A DNA stretch of 64,000 nucleotides from Halomonas heilongjiangensis (GCF_002879645.1 NZ_PNRE01000065.1:84811-148810); one strand, 5' to 3'. Shown: positions 26,920 to 36,738, numbered from the stretch's first letter. A program made the numbers and translations. Notes: generated by a model from the sequence alone, not told the origin.

Positions 26920-27888
26920 CTAGATTGCGTTGCGCAGGCCCAGTTCATAGGGGTGCGGGTCCAGATAGGTCTGTCGGCGGACATAGTCCGAGCCGTGGCG
27001 CTTCACGTAGTGATGGATCAGGCGGATGGGCACCGCCAGGGGCACATGACCCAGGCGGTAGTCCTCCACCGTCCGCAGCAGGTCCCGCCGCGTTTCACCA
27101 TCGAGCGCCTGCTTGAGGTAGCCCATCACATGCATCAGGGCATTGGTGTGGGTCTTGCGGGTGGCGGGGCGGGACAGCGCCGCCATGAAGCGCTCGAGAT
27201 AGTGGCTCATCGCCTCCTCGAGCGGTCGCGCATGGGCCCCGGCCAGGTAACGGCCGAGTTCGCGGTAGGCTTCCATGTGGTGGGCCATCAGCAGGTACTT
27301 CTGGCGGCTGTGGAACTGCAGCAGCGCATGGTAGCCGGGGTCGGCCTCCACGTGCCGCTTCCAGTCGTCGAAGGCGTAGACCCGGGTGATGAAGTTCTCG
27401 CGCAGCACCGCATCGTTCATGCGCGCCTCCTCCTCCAGCGGCAGCTCGGGGAAGTGGCGGCGCAGGGCACGCACGAAGGCGCCCGAGTCGGCATGGCTCG
27501 GCATGCCGTTGGCGTGGTAGACCTTGACCCGCGCCAGCCCGCAGCTCGGTGATCCCTTCATCAGGATGAAACCGCGCAGATGGCGATGCCGGGCAACGAA
27601 CTCCTCGCTCACCTCGGCCAGGGCCTCGGTGACATCCAGGCCAGGATCCCGGGTACCCACCACCCTCGGCGCCTCGCCGGGGACGCCCACCAGGCGAATC
27701 GGCTCACGCGGCACGCCCAAGCCCGCCGCCAGCTCGGGACAGAAGGGTTCGAAGCGGAAGCGCGCCTGCAGCACCTCCAGGCAGTAACGTGAACGCTTGT
27801 GCCCGCCGTTGTAGCGCACCGGCTCGCCCATCAGGCAGGCACTGATGCCGACCGGGATGCCCTCCGGGGCCGGGGTCTGCTCCGCCAT
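26920..27888 (-). CDS. DUF523 (TudS-like) plus DUF1722 fusion protein
   Basis: A 322-residue two-domain protein. The N-terminal ~140 residues are DUF523, the family of the 2-thiouracil desulfurase TudS, which carries a [4Fe-4S] cluster held by three Cys. All three expected Cys are present in SACLMG, FCPELA and SPSCGL. The C-terminal ~170 residues are DUF1722 (YbgA-type; FHSRQKYLLMAHHMEAYRELGRYLA). Start ATG 27888 is used because it fits the domain boundary, although an open frame continues upstream. Thiopyrimidine salvage or sulfur release is plausible. The methyltransferase gene follows at 18 bp. Confidence 0.85.
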   Translation of the reverse strand: MAEQTPAPEGIPVGISACLMGEPVRYNGGHKRSRYCLEVLQARFRFEPFCPELAAGLGVPREPIRLVGVPGEAPRVVGTRDPGLDVTEALAEVSEEFVARHRHLRGFILMKGSPSCGLARVKVYHANGMPSHADSGAFVRALRRHFPELPLEEEARMNDAVLRENFITRVYAFDDWKRHVEADPGYHALLQFHSRQKYLLMAHHMEAYRELGRYLAGAHARPLEEAMSHYLERFMAALSRPATRKTHTNALMHVMGYLKQALDGETRRDLLRTVEDYRLGHVPLAVPIRLIHHYVKRHGSDYVRRQTYLDPHPYELGLRNAI

Positions 27889-27967
27889 GCTGCAACTCTC
27901 CTCGTCTCCTCGACACCACTCGACCTCTCGCGCCGGGACGGCACCATTGTCGCACAGCGACGGGCCG

Positions 27968-28438
27968 CTAGCGGACCAGCCCGCGCCGCTCATGCCACTC
28001 GGCGATACTCTCCTCGGGATAGCCGTCGAAACACTCGTCGCCGTCACGCACCGCGGGTTCCACCCAGCCGGCCTTGCTCTCCAGCAGGAGATGCACCCGC
28101 TCGGGCGGTACCGGCAGCTCGGTGTCGACCGCCGAGGCGAAGGGGTGCACCAGCTCCGGCCAGCGTGGGTCGTAGACCCAGAGCGCACTGGCACAGTGCG
28201 CACAGAAATGCCGCTCGCCGGGGCTCTCCTCGCCGTCGATCACGGCATGGTAGACCTTCTTGTTCACGGCTCCCTCGATCCTCAGGGTGTCGGCACGGCC
28301 GCTGAGGTTGATGGCATAGCCGCCGCCGCCCGCGGTCTTGCGGCAGATCGAACAGTAGCAGCGCTGGTAGGGATAGGGATGCGGTGACTCGACGCTGAAG
28401 CGTACCGCACCGCAGTGACAGGAACCTTCAAGCAACAT
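27968..28438 (-). CDS. GFA-family zinc protein
   Basis: A 156-residue protein of the GFA (glutathione-dependent formaldehyde-activating-like) family, with the expected Cys pattern for two zinc sites: CHCGAVRF at residues 7-14, CYCSICRK and CAHCAS. Many relatives bind no glutathione and their substrates are unknown, so formaldehyde metabolism should not be assumed. The ATG at 28438 is chosen over one 33 bp upstream because GGAGGTG precedes it at good spacing. It forms a minus-strand cluster with the cupin gene upstream and the TudS-like gene downstream. Confidence 0.88.
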   Translation of the reverse strand: MLLEGSCHCGAVRFSVESPHPYPYQRCYCSICRKTAGGGGYAINLSGRADTLRIEGAVNKKVYHAVIDGEESPGERHFCAHCASALWVYDPRWPELVHPFASAVDTELPVPPERVHLLLESKAGWVEPAVRDGDECFDGYPEESIAEWHERRGLVR

Positions 28439-28495
28439 GAATTCACCTCCAACGATCACGAGAGTCGGCACGAGCGCTCCGCTCCGGGGGCGCCC

Positions 28496-28813
28496 TCATG
28501 CCGGATAATGGACGGCCAACCATAGGGTGGCCCGCTCCGGTGCCGTCCACTTGACCCGGTGTTTCCGGTGAGCCGCTATCTCCAGGTGGTCGCCGGGCCC
28601 GAGCGTCACCTCCTCGCCGTCCTCGAACGCCAGGATGGCCCCGCCCTCGAGCACCAGCACCCATTCGTGCCATGACTGGTCATGCCACCCCTCGGCGGGG
28701 GAGCGGTGCCCGCGTGACACGATGCGCTCCACACGGACAGTCTCGCCACGCACAATCTCCTCGAACAGCTCGTCGTCGAGGTCGTCGGGAATCGATGCGA
28801 ACAGGTTCTTCAT
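28496..28813 (-). CDS. Small cupin-domain protein
   Basis: A 105-residue single-domain cupin. The metal-site pattern is degenerate but visible: WHDQSWHEWVLVLEGGAILAFEDGE, then LGPGDHLEIAAHRKHRV. These supply several His and a Glu that could bind Fe, Mn or Zn. The start at 28813 follows GGAGGTG. Similar small cupins act as sugar isomerases, dioxygenases or sensors, and the sequence does not discriminate between them. It lies 49 bp after the esterase-type gene's stop region and 58 bp before the GFA gene; all are on the minus strand. Confidence 0.82.
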   Translation of the reverse strand: MKNLFASIPDDLDDELFEEIVRGETVRVERIVSRGHRSPAEGWHDQSWHEWVLVLEGGAILAFEDGEEVTLGPGDHLEIAAHRKHRVKWTAPERATLWLAVHYPA

Positions 28814-28861
28814 CGGGCACTCACCTCCGCGATCTCGGCTCGGCATGTCGCCGACGACGCC

Positions 28862-29851
28862 TCAGCCGTTCGACGACTGCGTCACCAGCGGTTCGGTGGG
28901 AATCTCGCCCTCCTCGCCGAGCAGTACCCGGGACAGGAAGATCGCCACCCGCTTCCCGGCCTCCTCCGGGAAGTCGCCATGGCCGGCGCCCGGCACGGTG
29001 ATGAAGTAGCTGGGCACGCCGGCATCGGTCAAGGCGACGTCCAGGCGAACGGCCTGATCGTAGGGCACCACGGTGTCCTCGTCGCCATGCAGGGTGAGCA
29101 CCGGCGGATCACCGTCGCTCACATAGGTCACCGGCGACGCCCCGACGGCCTGCTCTTCGGTCTCCGGCAGTGCACTGCCCAGCAGCAGCGCTTCGGGCGC
29201 CTCGGGGCTCGACCGGTCGACGTCGCTGGGCTGATCGATCAGGGCGAGCATGTCCGTCACGCCGAAGAAGTTCACCACCGCCGCGACCTCGCTGGTCACC
29301 TCGTCGTAGGGGCCGAGATCGCCCTCCAGTTTCGGCTCGTCGCCGGTCATGCCGAGCATCAGGGCGAGATGGCCGCCCGAACTGCGGCCCCATACGGCCA
29401 GCCGGTCGGGGTCCAGGCCATGGGCGTCGGCATTCGCCTTGATCCAGCGAATCGCCGCCTTGCCATCGTGCAGCTGAGCGGGCCAGGTGGCCTCGTCCGA
29501 CAGGCGATGGCCCACCGATACCGCGGCATACTCGCCACTGCGCACGAAGGGCATCACGTGGGCGGCGCCATCGGCCTTGTCGCCCCGGGACCAGCCACCG
29601 GCGTGGAAGAACACGATCACCGGCAGTGGCTCGTCGGCCGGGGCTTCCGGCAAGTAGAGATCGAGACGCTGACGGGGATTGTCGGTCTGCGCATAGGGCA
29701 CGTCGAGCTCGAAGGTGATCGGCTCCTGCTCGAGCGCTTCCAGCGTCATCGCGCCGGTCGTGCCCGGGTCCGGCTCGTCGGTATCGGGCTGGGCGGATGC
29801 CGCGTTGACGCCCAGGGTGAGCACCAGGGCACTCAGAGCGAATCGGATCAT
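28862..29851 (-). CDS. Exported alpha/beta-hydrolase (esterase type)
   Basis: A 329-residue protein with a signal peptide (NAASA-QP at about 20/21). The fold markers of the BD-FAE/HSL-like esterases are present: oxyanion segment FFHAGGWSRG, nucleophile elbow GRSSGGH with Ser at about 180, an Asp in HGDEDTVVP, and the catalytic His in PGAGHGDFP. It probably hydrolyses an ester or lactone in the periplasm; the substrate is unknown. The gene precedes the cupin and GFA genes on the minus strand with short gaps, so a shared transcript is possible. Confidence 0.85.
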   Translation of the reverse strand: MIRFALSALVLTLGVNAASAQPDTDEPDPGTTGAMTLEALEQEPITFELDVPYAQTDNPRQRLDLYLPEAPADEPLPVIVFFHAGGWSRGDKADGAAHVMPFVRSGEYAAVSVGHRLSDEATWPAQLHDGKAAIRWIKANADAHGLDPDRLAVWGRSSGGHLALMLGMTGDEPKLEGDLGPYDEVTSEVAAVVNFFGVTDMLALIDQPSDVDRSSPEAPEALLLGSALPETEEQAVGASPVTYVSDGDPPVLTLHGDEDTVVPYDQAVRLDVALTDAGVPSYFITVPGAGHGDFPEEAGKRVAIFLSRVLLGEEGEIPTEPLVTQSSNG

Positions 29852-29952
29852 CGAATATCTCCTGGATGGCTACCCGATCGAGACAGCCAATCCGAGCGAA
29901 GGTTGTCGGGCCGATGACGCTCGAGGTGCCCGCCTGCCTCGGCCCGTGCCGG

Positions 29953-30393
29953 CTAGGCCAGCAGATGAGGCTCCAGCCAGCGTCGCAACTGCGCCCCCTG
30001 CAACAGGCCCGGCTGGCGAGCCACCTCGTGGCCCTCGCGGAATACGATCAGCGTAGGGATACTGCGGATGCCGAAGCGCCCGGCCAGTGCCGGCTCGGCC
30101 TCGGTATCCAGCTTGGCGAAACGGATCCGCGGCTCCAGCTCGCGCGCCGCTGCGGCGAAGATCGGCGCCATCGTCTTGCACGGCCCACACCAGTTGGCCC
30201 AGAAATCCACCACTACCGGCAGTCCGCTGCGCTCGACCAGGGCACGGAAATTGCCAGCGGTCAGCTCGACCGGCTCACCGGTGAAGAGTGCTCGCTTGCA
30301 TTTGCCACACCGCGGGGCGTCATGCAACCGTGCCTGACCGACGCGGTTGACGGCGCCACAGTGCGGGCATCCGAGGGTCAATGATTCGGGCAT
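29953..30393 (-). CDS. trxC: Thioredoxin 2 (TrxC)
   Basis: A 146-residue cytosolic thioredoxin with the N-terminal zinc ribbon typical of TrxC (LGCPHCGAVNRV and RCGKCKRAL) and the active site WANWCGPCK. The conserved cis-Pro region SIPTLIVF is intact. TrxC reduces protein disulfides and in E. coli is induced by oxidative stress through OxyR; I did not find an OxyR site by eye. The ATG at 30393 is supported by the domain start; the open frame extends further upstream. It lies 71 bp downstream of the racemase-like gene. Confidence 0.93.
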   Translation of the reverse strand: MPESLTLGCPHCGAVNRVGQARLHDAPRCGKCKRALFTGEPVELTAGNFRALVERSGLPVVVDFWANWCGPCKTMAPIFAAAARELEPRIRFAKLDTEAEPALAGRFGIRSIPTLIVFREGHEVARQPGLLQGAQLRRWLEPHLLA

Positions 30394-30463
30394 GGCACGG
30401 CTCCTGCGGGAAAGTGAGGTCGACTCCAAGATGGTGACGCTGGCACCGCACATCAAGGCTACC

Positions 30464-31204
30464 TCATGCCCGGGCCAGGCACTCCAGGTATCGCTCCGGC
30501 ATTCGGGGCCACCGCAGACGCTTCAGGCCCGCCCAGAGGCTCACCTGGTTGGCGGTCAGCACCACCCGCCCGGCTTGCCGGTTCATCGTTGCCAGCCACC
30601 GCAGGGTGTTGACCGCGGTATCGGGAACCAGCAGCGGCACACCGGACTCCCCATGATCCCGGCCAAAGGTGCGCACCGCTTCGGTGATGTCGAGCCGATG
30701 CGAGTCCGCCGCATAGGGGCAGTCGAGTACCTCGAGATGCCCGACGTCCACACCACCTTCCCCCAGGAACTGTACCAGGCGACGGGTCACGTCCTCCGGG
30801 TAAGGGCTCAGCAGATCCACACGGCGCTGGCCCAATGCCGACAGCGCCTCATGAAAGGCGAGCGCCGTACTGGTCACCGGTACGCCCAGCGCCCTCCCCA
30901 GCGCGTCTGCCTGGGCCCTGGCCCACGCGAGCCCGCCGATGAAGCTGCCGCTGGTGCAGGCCCACACGACGGCCTGCGCCCCGGAGCGGCGGACCAGTGT
31001 CTCACCCACCGGCGACAGTCGATCCACCGCCCCCAGCGCCGTCAAGGCCGCCGGTTCATGGTGCCCGTCGCTCGGAATCTTTCCCACCTCGATCCGGGGC
31101 AGGTCCGCGGCGGCGGAAGTCCCTGGCGTGCCCAACCCATACCACTCGTAATCGGTCGGCCCGTCCTCGGGAAGCAGGATTCCCAGGCACTGATCAGGCG
31201 ACAT
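30464..31204 (-). CDS. Asp/Glu racemase or maleate isomerase-like protein
   Basis: A 246-residue cytosolic protein of the Asp/Glu/hydantoin racemase superfamily, closest in pattern to maleate isomerase and arylmalonate decarboxylase. The first catalytic Cys is in WACTSGSFIGG. The second half has a Cys in VLDCPYAADSHRLD, slightly removed from the usual position. The LLSPYPEDVTRRL segment is a typical family motif. The enzyme class acts on small dicarboxylates by Cys-based acid-base chemistry. It is divergent from the monooxygenase-like gene at 31347 and upstream of trxC. Confidence 0.75.
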   Translation of the reverse strand: MSPDQCLGILLPEDGPTDYEWYGLGTPGTSAAADLPRIEVGKIPSDGHHEPAALTALGAVDRLSPVGETLVRRSGAQAVVWACTSGSFIGGLAWARAQADALGRALGVPVTSTALAFHEALSALGQRRVDLLSPYPEDVTRRLVQFLGEGGVDVGHLEVLDCPYAADSHRLDITEAVRTFGRDHGESGVPLLVPDTAVNTLRWLATMNRQAGRVVLTANQVSLWAGLKRLRWPRMPERYLECLARA

Positions 31205-31346
31205 CGTCGTTCTCCCCGTCGGTCGATGCTGTAGCCGCGCCGGACCAGCATAGCGCGTTGTCCCGGACTCGGCAGGAGGGGCCGGCGGTTACGGTCCGGC
31301 CCACCGAGGTGATATCGTCCCCTCCATTCACCCATCAGGAGGCGTC

Positions 31347-31694
31347 ATGTCACAGAAGATCTACTGCACCGCCAGTTTCAAGCCCAGGCCCGGCAGGGAA
31401 GAGGCCGTGTTCAGGGCGCTGCAGGCGCTGGAACCCAACGCCCACCGCGAGGACGCCTGCCTGCTCTATACCGTGACGCGCCATATCGACAACCCCTTCG
31501 CCCGGGGCCAGAGCTACCCCATCGTCTTCCACGAGATCTGGGCCAACCGAGATGCCTTCGAGGCCCACTGCCAGCGCCGCGAGATCCGCGCGTTCTTCGA
31601 GGTGCACCTCGAATCCCCCGACGGCGACATCGAAGACGCCAACGTCTGCGTCTATACCGACGAGCCGGTGGACTACGACGCTCCGCAGGTGTAA
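31347..31694 (+). CDS. Antibiotic biosynthesis monooxygenase-like (ABM) protein
   Basis: A 115-residue ferredoxin-like alpha/beta-barrel protein of the ABM family. The family pattern is KIYCTASFKPRPGREEAVFRALQALEPNAHREDACLLYTV, followed by FHEIWANRDAFEAHCQRREIRAFF. Family members include quinol monooxygenases such as YgiN and many with no known role; they need no cofactor. A strong AGGAGG precedes the ATG. The next gene, encoding a DsbA-fold protein, starts 5 bp after the stop, so the two are co-transcribed. Confidence 0.85.
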   Translation: MSQKIYCTASFKPRPGREEAVFRALQALEPNAHREDACLLYTVTRHIDNPFARGQSYPIVFHEIWANRDAFEAHCQRREIRAFFEVHLESPDGDIEDANVCVYTDEPVDYDAPQV

Positions 31695-31699
31695 CCACC

Positions 31700-32333
31700 A
31701 TGCCCCATGTCGACGTCACGGTCATCTCCGACGCCATCTGTCCCTGGTGTTTCATCGGCAAGCGCCACCTGGCGCTGGCCCTGGCCGACTTGCCCGACGA
31801 AATCGCCGTCAGCGTGGCGTGGCAGCCCTTCGAGCTCAACCCGGCGATGCCACCGGGCGGCATGTCGCGCCGTGACTACCGCACCGCCAAGTTCGGCTCC
31901 TGGGAACGCTCCCTGGCGCTGGATGCCCAGGTGGAGGCGGCCGCCCGCGGTGCCGGGATCGAGATCCACCACGAGCGCATGACGCGCACCCCCAACACCT
32001 TCGCTGCCCACCGGCTGATCTGGCTGGCCGGCAGGCATGGCGTGCAGCAGTCGGTGGTCGACGAGCTGTTCGCGCGCTATTTCGTGAACGGCGAGGATAT
32101 CGGCGATGCCCGCGTGCTCGCCGACGCCGCTGATGCCGGAGGCCTGTACGGCGTGGACGTGCCAGCGTTTCTCGAGAGCAGAGAGGGGGGTGACCGAGGT
32201 ACGTGGCGCGCTGGCCCACGCCCGCCGGCTCGGCATCGGCGGCGTGCCGATGTTCATCATCAATGGCCAGACCGCCCTGTCGGGTGCCCAGCCCCCCGAG
32301 GTGCTGCGCGAAGCCATAGTCGGGGCCAGTTGA
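31700..32333 (+). pseudogene. FrnE-type DsbA-family oxidoreductase, frameshifted
   Basis: A cytosolic DsbA-fold protein related to FrnE, with active-site CPWC in SDAICPWCFIGKRHL at residues 11-16. The reading frame is intact to about residue 162 (FLESREGG). It then shifts by one base: the conserved C-terminal half (GVTEVRGALAHARRLGIGGVPMFIING, with the cis-Pro loop) is in another frame from about 32188 to 32333. The break coincides with a run of six G at 32185-32190; removing one G restores a full protein of about 210 residues. This is either a sequencing error, a recent mutation, or a slippage site. Confidence 0.78.
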
Positions 32334-32430
32334 GCGCCGCCTATCGACATCGCCACCGCTGGTACGTCGACTATCTCGCCGGCCCCTGTGATTCCTCGAT
32401 ACATCCCCTCTCTTCCCGGAGGCCCGGACC

Positions 32431-32847
32431 ATGAACACCCCCGCCATCGCCGTCACCCGAACGCCGCTGGTAGCCGTCTATGGCACGCTGAAGCGTGGGC
32501 TGCGCAACCACCACTGGCTCCATGGCGCCGACTTCCTGGGCAAGGATATCCTCACCACGGCCACGCTCTATGACCTCGGGCCCTTCCCGGGCGCCAAGCC
32601 GGAGCCCTCCCGGGGCATCGAGGTCGAAGTCTTTCGCGTCACGGCCCAGCAACTGGCCGGGCTCGACCGGCTGGAAGACTACCGCGTCAGGTATCCGAAG
32701 CACGGCGATTTCGACCGCGCCATTCACACGACCGCATTCGGGCCCGCCTGGCTCTATCTCTACAACCACGAGGTGACGGGATGCAGCGTGATCCGCGAGG
32801 GTCCCTGGTTCCCGCGCCAACCCGGAGGCCGCCACGTTGTGGTATAA
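32431..32847 (+). CDS. Gamma-glutamylcyclotransferase-like (AIG2/GGCT) protein
   Basis: A 138-residue cytosolic protein of the GGCT/AIG2 fold. The substrate loop VAVYGTLKRG lies at residues 14-23, and the region FRVTAQQLAGLDRLEDY carries the conserved acidic residue expected for catalysis. LDRLEDY and the WLYLYNHEV strand are typical of the family. Members release 5-oxoproline from gamma-glutamyl peptides or amines, or act on glutathione. A weak GGAGG-like site lies before the ATG. It follows the FrnE-type gene by about 100 bp and is upstream of a small membrane protein gene. Confidence 0.85.
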   Translation: MNTPAIAVTRTPLVAVYGTLKRGLRNHHWLHGADFLGKDILTTATLYDLGPFPGAKPEPSRGIEVEVFRVTAQQLAGLDRLEDYRVRYPKHGDFDRAIHTTAFGPAWLYLYNHEVTGCSVIREGPWFPRQPGGRHVVV

Positions 32848-32893
32848 CGAGCGGCTCCGCAAGGACACGCCCTTACACCACAAGGAGCATACC

Positions 32894-33214
32894 GTGGGAC
32901 GACTCTTCTCTCTCATCATCATCGCCGGCCTGGCCTATGGCGGGCTCTACGTTTACTACGGCGTGGCCGTCAAGCAGGAGGTCGAGCAGGCGATGGCCGA
33001 CCGCGGCCTCACCGCCCTCGAGGTGGAGCGTATCGACTATACCCCGTTGGCCCCGCTGAGCACCCGGGCGACGGTCTCGGCCGACGTCACCTACCGCGGC
33101 GCCGAGGCCACGGTGGAACTCCGCCTCACCGGCCACCCGCTGTTCTCCGATGAGCTACGCATGGAGCTGGACGGGTTGCAGGCGCTGCGGCTACGGATAG
33201 GGAGCGGTGACTAG
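32894..33214 (+). CDS. Small single-pass membrane protein
   Basis: A 106-residue protein with one N-terminal TM segment (LFSLIIIAGLAYGGLYVYYG, residues 4-23) and a soluble tail with regular beta-like patterning (VERIDYTPLAPLSTRATVSADVTYRG). The start is GTG at 32894, because AAGGAG lies 6 nt upstream; the longer ATG frame at 32837 overlaps the previous gene and has no ribosome site. The tail probably sits in the periplasm. I do not recognise a characterised family. The following gene encodes a parvulin on the same strand. Confidence 0.68.
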   Translation: MGRLFSLIIIAGLAYGGLYVYYGVAVKQEVEQAMADRGLTALEVERIDYTPLAPLSTRATVSADVTYRGAEATVELRLTGHPLFSDELRMELDGLQALRLRIGSGD

Positions 33215-33307
33215 ACAGGGGCGGGCATGTCGACCCGGGGCGGGAACGTCATGCTATCCTTCCCGGACCTTCAACCGGCATCCATGCCGACCTTTCAGGA
33301 GAGCAAC

Positions 33308-33586
33308 ATGGCCAGGGCAACCGCACGTCATATTCTGGTGGACAGCGAAGAGAAGTGTCAGGCACTCAAGGCCGAGATCGAAGGCGGTCGCGACTTCGCC
33401 GAAGTGGCCCGCGAGAACTCCACCTGCCCCTCCAGCCGCCAGGGCGGCGATCTGGGCAGCTTCGGCCCGGGCCAGATGGTCCGCGAGTTCGACGAGGTAG
33501 TGTTCTCGGGTGAGCTCAACAAGGTGCACGGCCCGGTGAAGACCCAGTTCGGCTACCACCTGCTGGAGATCACCAGCCGATCGTGA
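33308..33586 (+). CDS. ppiC: Parvulin-type peptidyl-prolyl isomerase
   Basis: A 92-residue single-domain parvulin, the same size as E. coli PpiC. The whole domain is recognisable: ARHILVDSEEKCQALKAEIEGGRDFAEVARENSTCPS, GGDLGSFGPGQMV, FDEVVFSGELNKVHGPVKTQFGYHLLEI. It lacks a signal peptide, so it is cytosolic. It catalyses cis-trans isomerisation of Xaa-Pro bonds. The ATG at 33308 follows AGGAG. A strong hairpin lies 24 bp after the stop, suggesting transcription ends there. Confidence 0.92.
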   Translation: MARATARHILVDSEEKCQALKAEIEGGRDFAEVARENSTCPSSRQGGDLGSFGPGQMVREFDEVVFSGELNKVHGPVKTQFGYHLLEITSRS

Positions 33587-33609
33587 GCCGCCGCTGCCGA
33601 CAGCGTTCG

Positions 33610-33640
33610 AACGCCGCGCCGGGGAGACCAGCGCGGCGTT
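33610..33640 (+). terminator. GC-rich hairpin after ppiC
   Basis: AACGCCGCGC and GCGCGGCGTT form a perfect 10-bp stem with an 11-nt loop, directly after ppiC. There is no long T tract on the plus strand (TTGGCGTTG follows), so termination may be partial or assisted. Confidence 0.45.
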
Positions 33641-33727
33641 TGGCGTTGTGGGTAATGGGCAGTGTATCGCCGACCATCCCGCGCTAGGATGGGAATGCTT
33701 CGCCACTCACTCCAACAGGATTCACCG

Positions 33728-33926
33728 ATGAACGACGATACCTTCCATCAGAGCATCCGCAAGCTGTTGAAGAACGTGGGCGTGAGATCCCAGCAGGCGA
33801 TCGAGCAGGCCGTGCAGCAGGCACTCGCCGAGGGCCGGCTCAAGGGTGACGAATCGCTGCCGGCGAGTGTGCGGGTGAGGGTCGCCGGCCTGGAACTCGA
33901 TCTCGAGTTCGAGGGGGACATCACCC

Positions 33927-33934
<8 letters not shown>
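33728..33934 (+). CDS. DUF6494-like small protein
   Basis: A 68-residue acidic cytosolic protein ([19 protein letters not shown]..., ending in a short beta stretch [14 protein letters not shown]). I associate the pattern with DUF6494, a family regularly found beside ABC-2 transporter genes, without a known role. It has no membrane segment. The stop codon overlaps the start region of the ABC ATPase gene, so the product is made from the same mRNA and could be an accessory or regulatory factor for the exporter. Confidence 0.7.
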
Positions 33935-34861
<927 letters not shown>

Positions 34862-34865
<4 letters not shown>

Positions 34866-35623
34866 ACCTGCAATCCGTCAAGACCCTCTACCTCGCCGAG
34901 ATGGCCAGAAGCCTGCGCACCATGCTGCAGAGCATCGTCTCGCCGGTGATCTCCACCTCGCTCTATTTCGTGGTGTTCGGCGCTGCGATCGGCACGCGCA
35001 TCACCGAGGTCGACGGCGTGAGCTACGGTGCCTTCATCGTGCCCGGCCTGATCATGCTGATGCTGCTGACCCAGAGCGTCGCCAATGCCTCCTTCGGCAT
35101 CTTCTTCCCACGCTTCTCGGGCACCATCTATGAGGTCCTCTCGGCGCCGATGTCCTACTTCGAGGTGGTGATCGGCTATGTCGGTGCGGCGGCCACCAAG
35201 TCGCTGATCCTGGGTGCCATCGTGCTGGTCACGGCGCGCCTGTTCGTGCCCTACTCGATCGACCACCCGGTCACGATGCTGCTGTTCCTGGTGCTCACGG
35301 CGGTGACCTTCAGCCTGCTCGGCTTCATCATCGGGGTCTGGGCCGACGGCTTCGAGAAGCTGCAGCTGGTGCCGCTGCTGGTGATCACCCCGCTGACCTT
35401 CCTCGGCGGCACCTTCTACTCCATCGACATGCTGCCGCCCTTCTGGCAGGTGGTGACGCTCTTCAATCCGGTGGTCTACCTGATCAGCGGCTTCCGCTGG
35501 AGCTTCTACGGCATCAGCGACGTCAGCCCGGTGATCAGTCTGGGCATGATCCTGCTGTTCCTGGGCGTCGCCCTGGCGGTGGTGGCCTGGATCTTCAGGA
35601 GCGGCTATCGACTGAAGCCCTGA
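34862..35623 (+). CDS. ABC-2 type permease (YadH-like)
   Basis: A 253-residue integral membrane protein with six predicted TM segments. Family elements are [19 protein letters not shown] near the N-terminus, the cytoplasmic [21 protein letters not shown] segment, and the C-terminal [35 protein letters not shown]. It forms a homodimeric pore with the ATPase encoded immediately upstream (4-bp overlap). E. coli YadGH is the closest named analogue by architecture, but its cargo is also unclear. Confidence 0.9.
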
Positions 35624-35715
35624 CGCGGGGGTTCTTGATATGAGCCCTGATCCGGGTTTCGACGACAGCCCCAGGGCGGGTATCATCGCGCCTCGCCAAC
35701 CCGCCAGGAGCCCCC

Positions 35716-36738
35716 ATGCCGATTCTGCACAGCATCGTCCATCGCATCGACAAGGAGACCGGCGAGACGCCGGCGACGCTCGCCCCGGCCACGGCCGAGC
35801 TGCCCCCCTCGCCTGCCCTGGACGACCTGCTGGAAGGCATCAACAAGGCCTACCACGCCAAGCCCAAGGCCTGGGGCCACTTTCTCGCCGACGGTGACGA
35901 GGGAGACGCCGGAAGCGGATCCTCTGTCTTTCCCGCGTCACTGGTCGCCTATCTCGATGACGAACGGGACTTCGTCGCCTTCAGCCGTGAGCTGGGGGAG
36001 CGCATCACCGCCCTGGTCGCAGCCCACCTGTCGCTCTCCGGCCACCTGCTGGTGGCCCATACCCGACAGGGCGATACCCAGTACCTGACCCTGGCACTGC
36101 TGCACCATCGCGAGGGCTTCGGCATCGGCGACGACCTGGCCGTCGCCCCGGTGCACCAGTTGAACCTGCCCCAGATGAGCCTGGCCGCGCGGCTCAACCT
36201 GAGCCAGTGGCGCGGTGCCTCGCCCTCGAAGCAGTACCTCTCCTGGACCCGCGACCGCGGCGGTCGCAAGCTCGCCGAGGGCTTCGCCGACCTGCTGGGT
36301 GCCACCGAAGGCGTCGACGCCACCGGCGAGACCCGTACCCTGCTCAAGGCCTTCAGCGACTATGTCGAGAGCGAGGACATGCCCGAGGAGCAGAGTCGCG
36401 AGAAGACCGAGGCGCTGATCGGCTACGCCAGCGACCAGGCCAGCCGCGGTGAGCCAATGACCCTGGAGGAGCTCTCGGAGGTGCTCGACGAGCAGCAGCC
36501 GAAGGCCTTCTTCGACCATATCCGCAACGCCGATTACGGGCTTTCGCCGGAGATCCCGCCGGACAGGAAGACCCTCAACCAGTTCCGCCGCTTCACCGGC
36601 CGCGCCGGTGGCGTCTCGATCAGCTTCGACTCCCACCTGCTCGGTTCCAGCATCGAGTACGACGAGGCCGCCGACCGGTTGATCATCAAGCAGGTGCCCA
36701 AGCAGTTACGCGAACAGCTCAAGCGGCAGGGTGGATGA
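35716..36738 (+). CDS. yejK: Nucleoid-associated protein YejK/NdpA
   Basis: A 340-residue cytosolic, nucleoid-associated protein. The N-terminus MPILHSIVHRIDKE and the central VAPVHQLNLPQMSLAARLNLSQWRG are family-typical. The C-terminal segment GGVSISFDSHLLGSSIEYDEAADRLIIKQVPKQLREQL is highly characteristic. E. coli YejK associates with the nucleoid and modulates topoisomerase IV. An AGGAG precedes the ATG. It is probably monocistronic: about 90 bp separate it from the ABC-2 operon and 400 bp follow without a gene. Confidence 0.93.
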   Translation: MPILHSIVHRIDKETGETPATLAPATAELPPSPALDDLLEGINKAYHAKPKAWGHFLADGDEGDAGSGSSVFPASLVAYLDDERDFVAFSRELGERITALVAAHLSLSGHLLVAHTRQGDTQYLTLALLHHREGFGIGDDLAVAPVHQLNLPQMSLAARLNLSQWRGASPSKQYLSWTRDRGGRKLAEGFADLLGATEGVDATGETRTLLKAFSDYVESEDMPEEQSREKTEALIGYASDQASRGEPMTLEELSEVLDEQQPKAFFDHIRNADYGLSPEIPPDRKTLNQFRRFTGRAGGVSISFDSHLLGSSIEYDEAADRLIIKQVPKQLREQLKRQGG

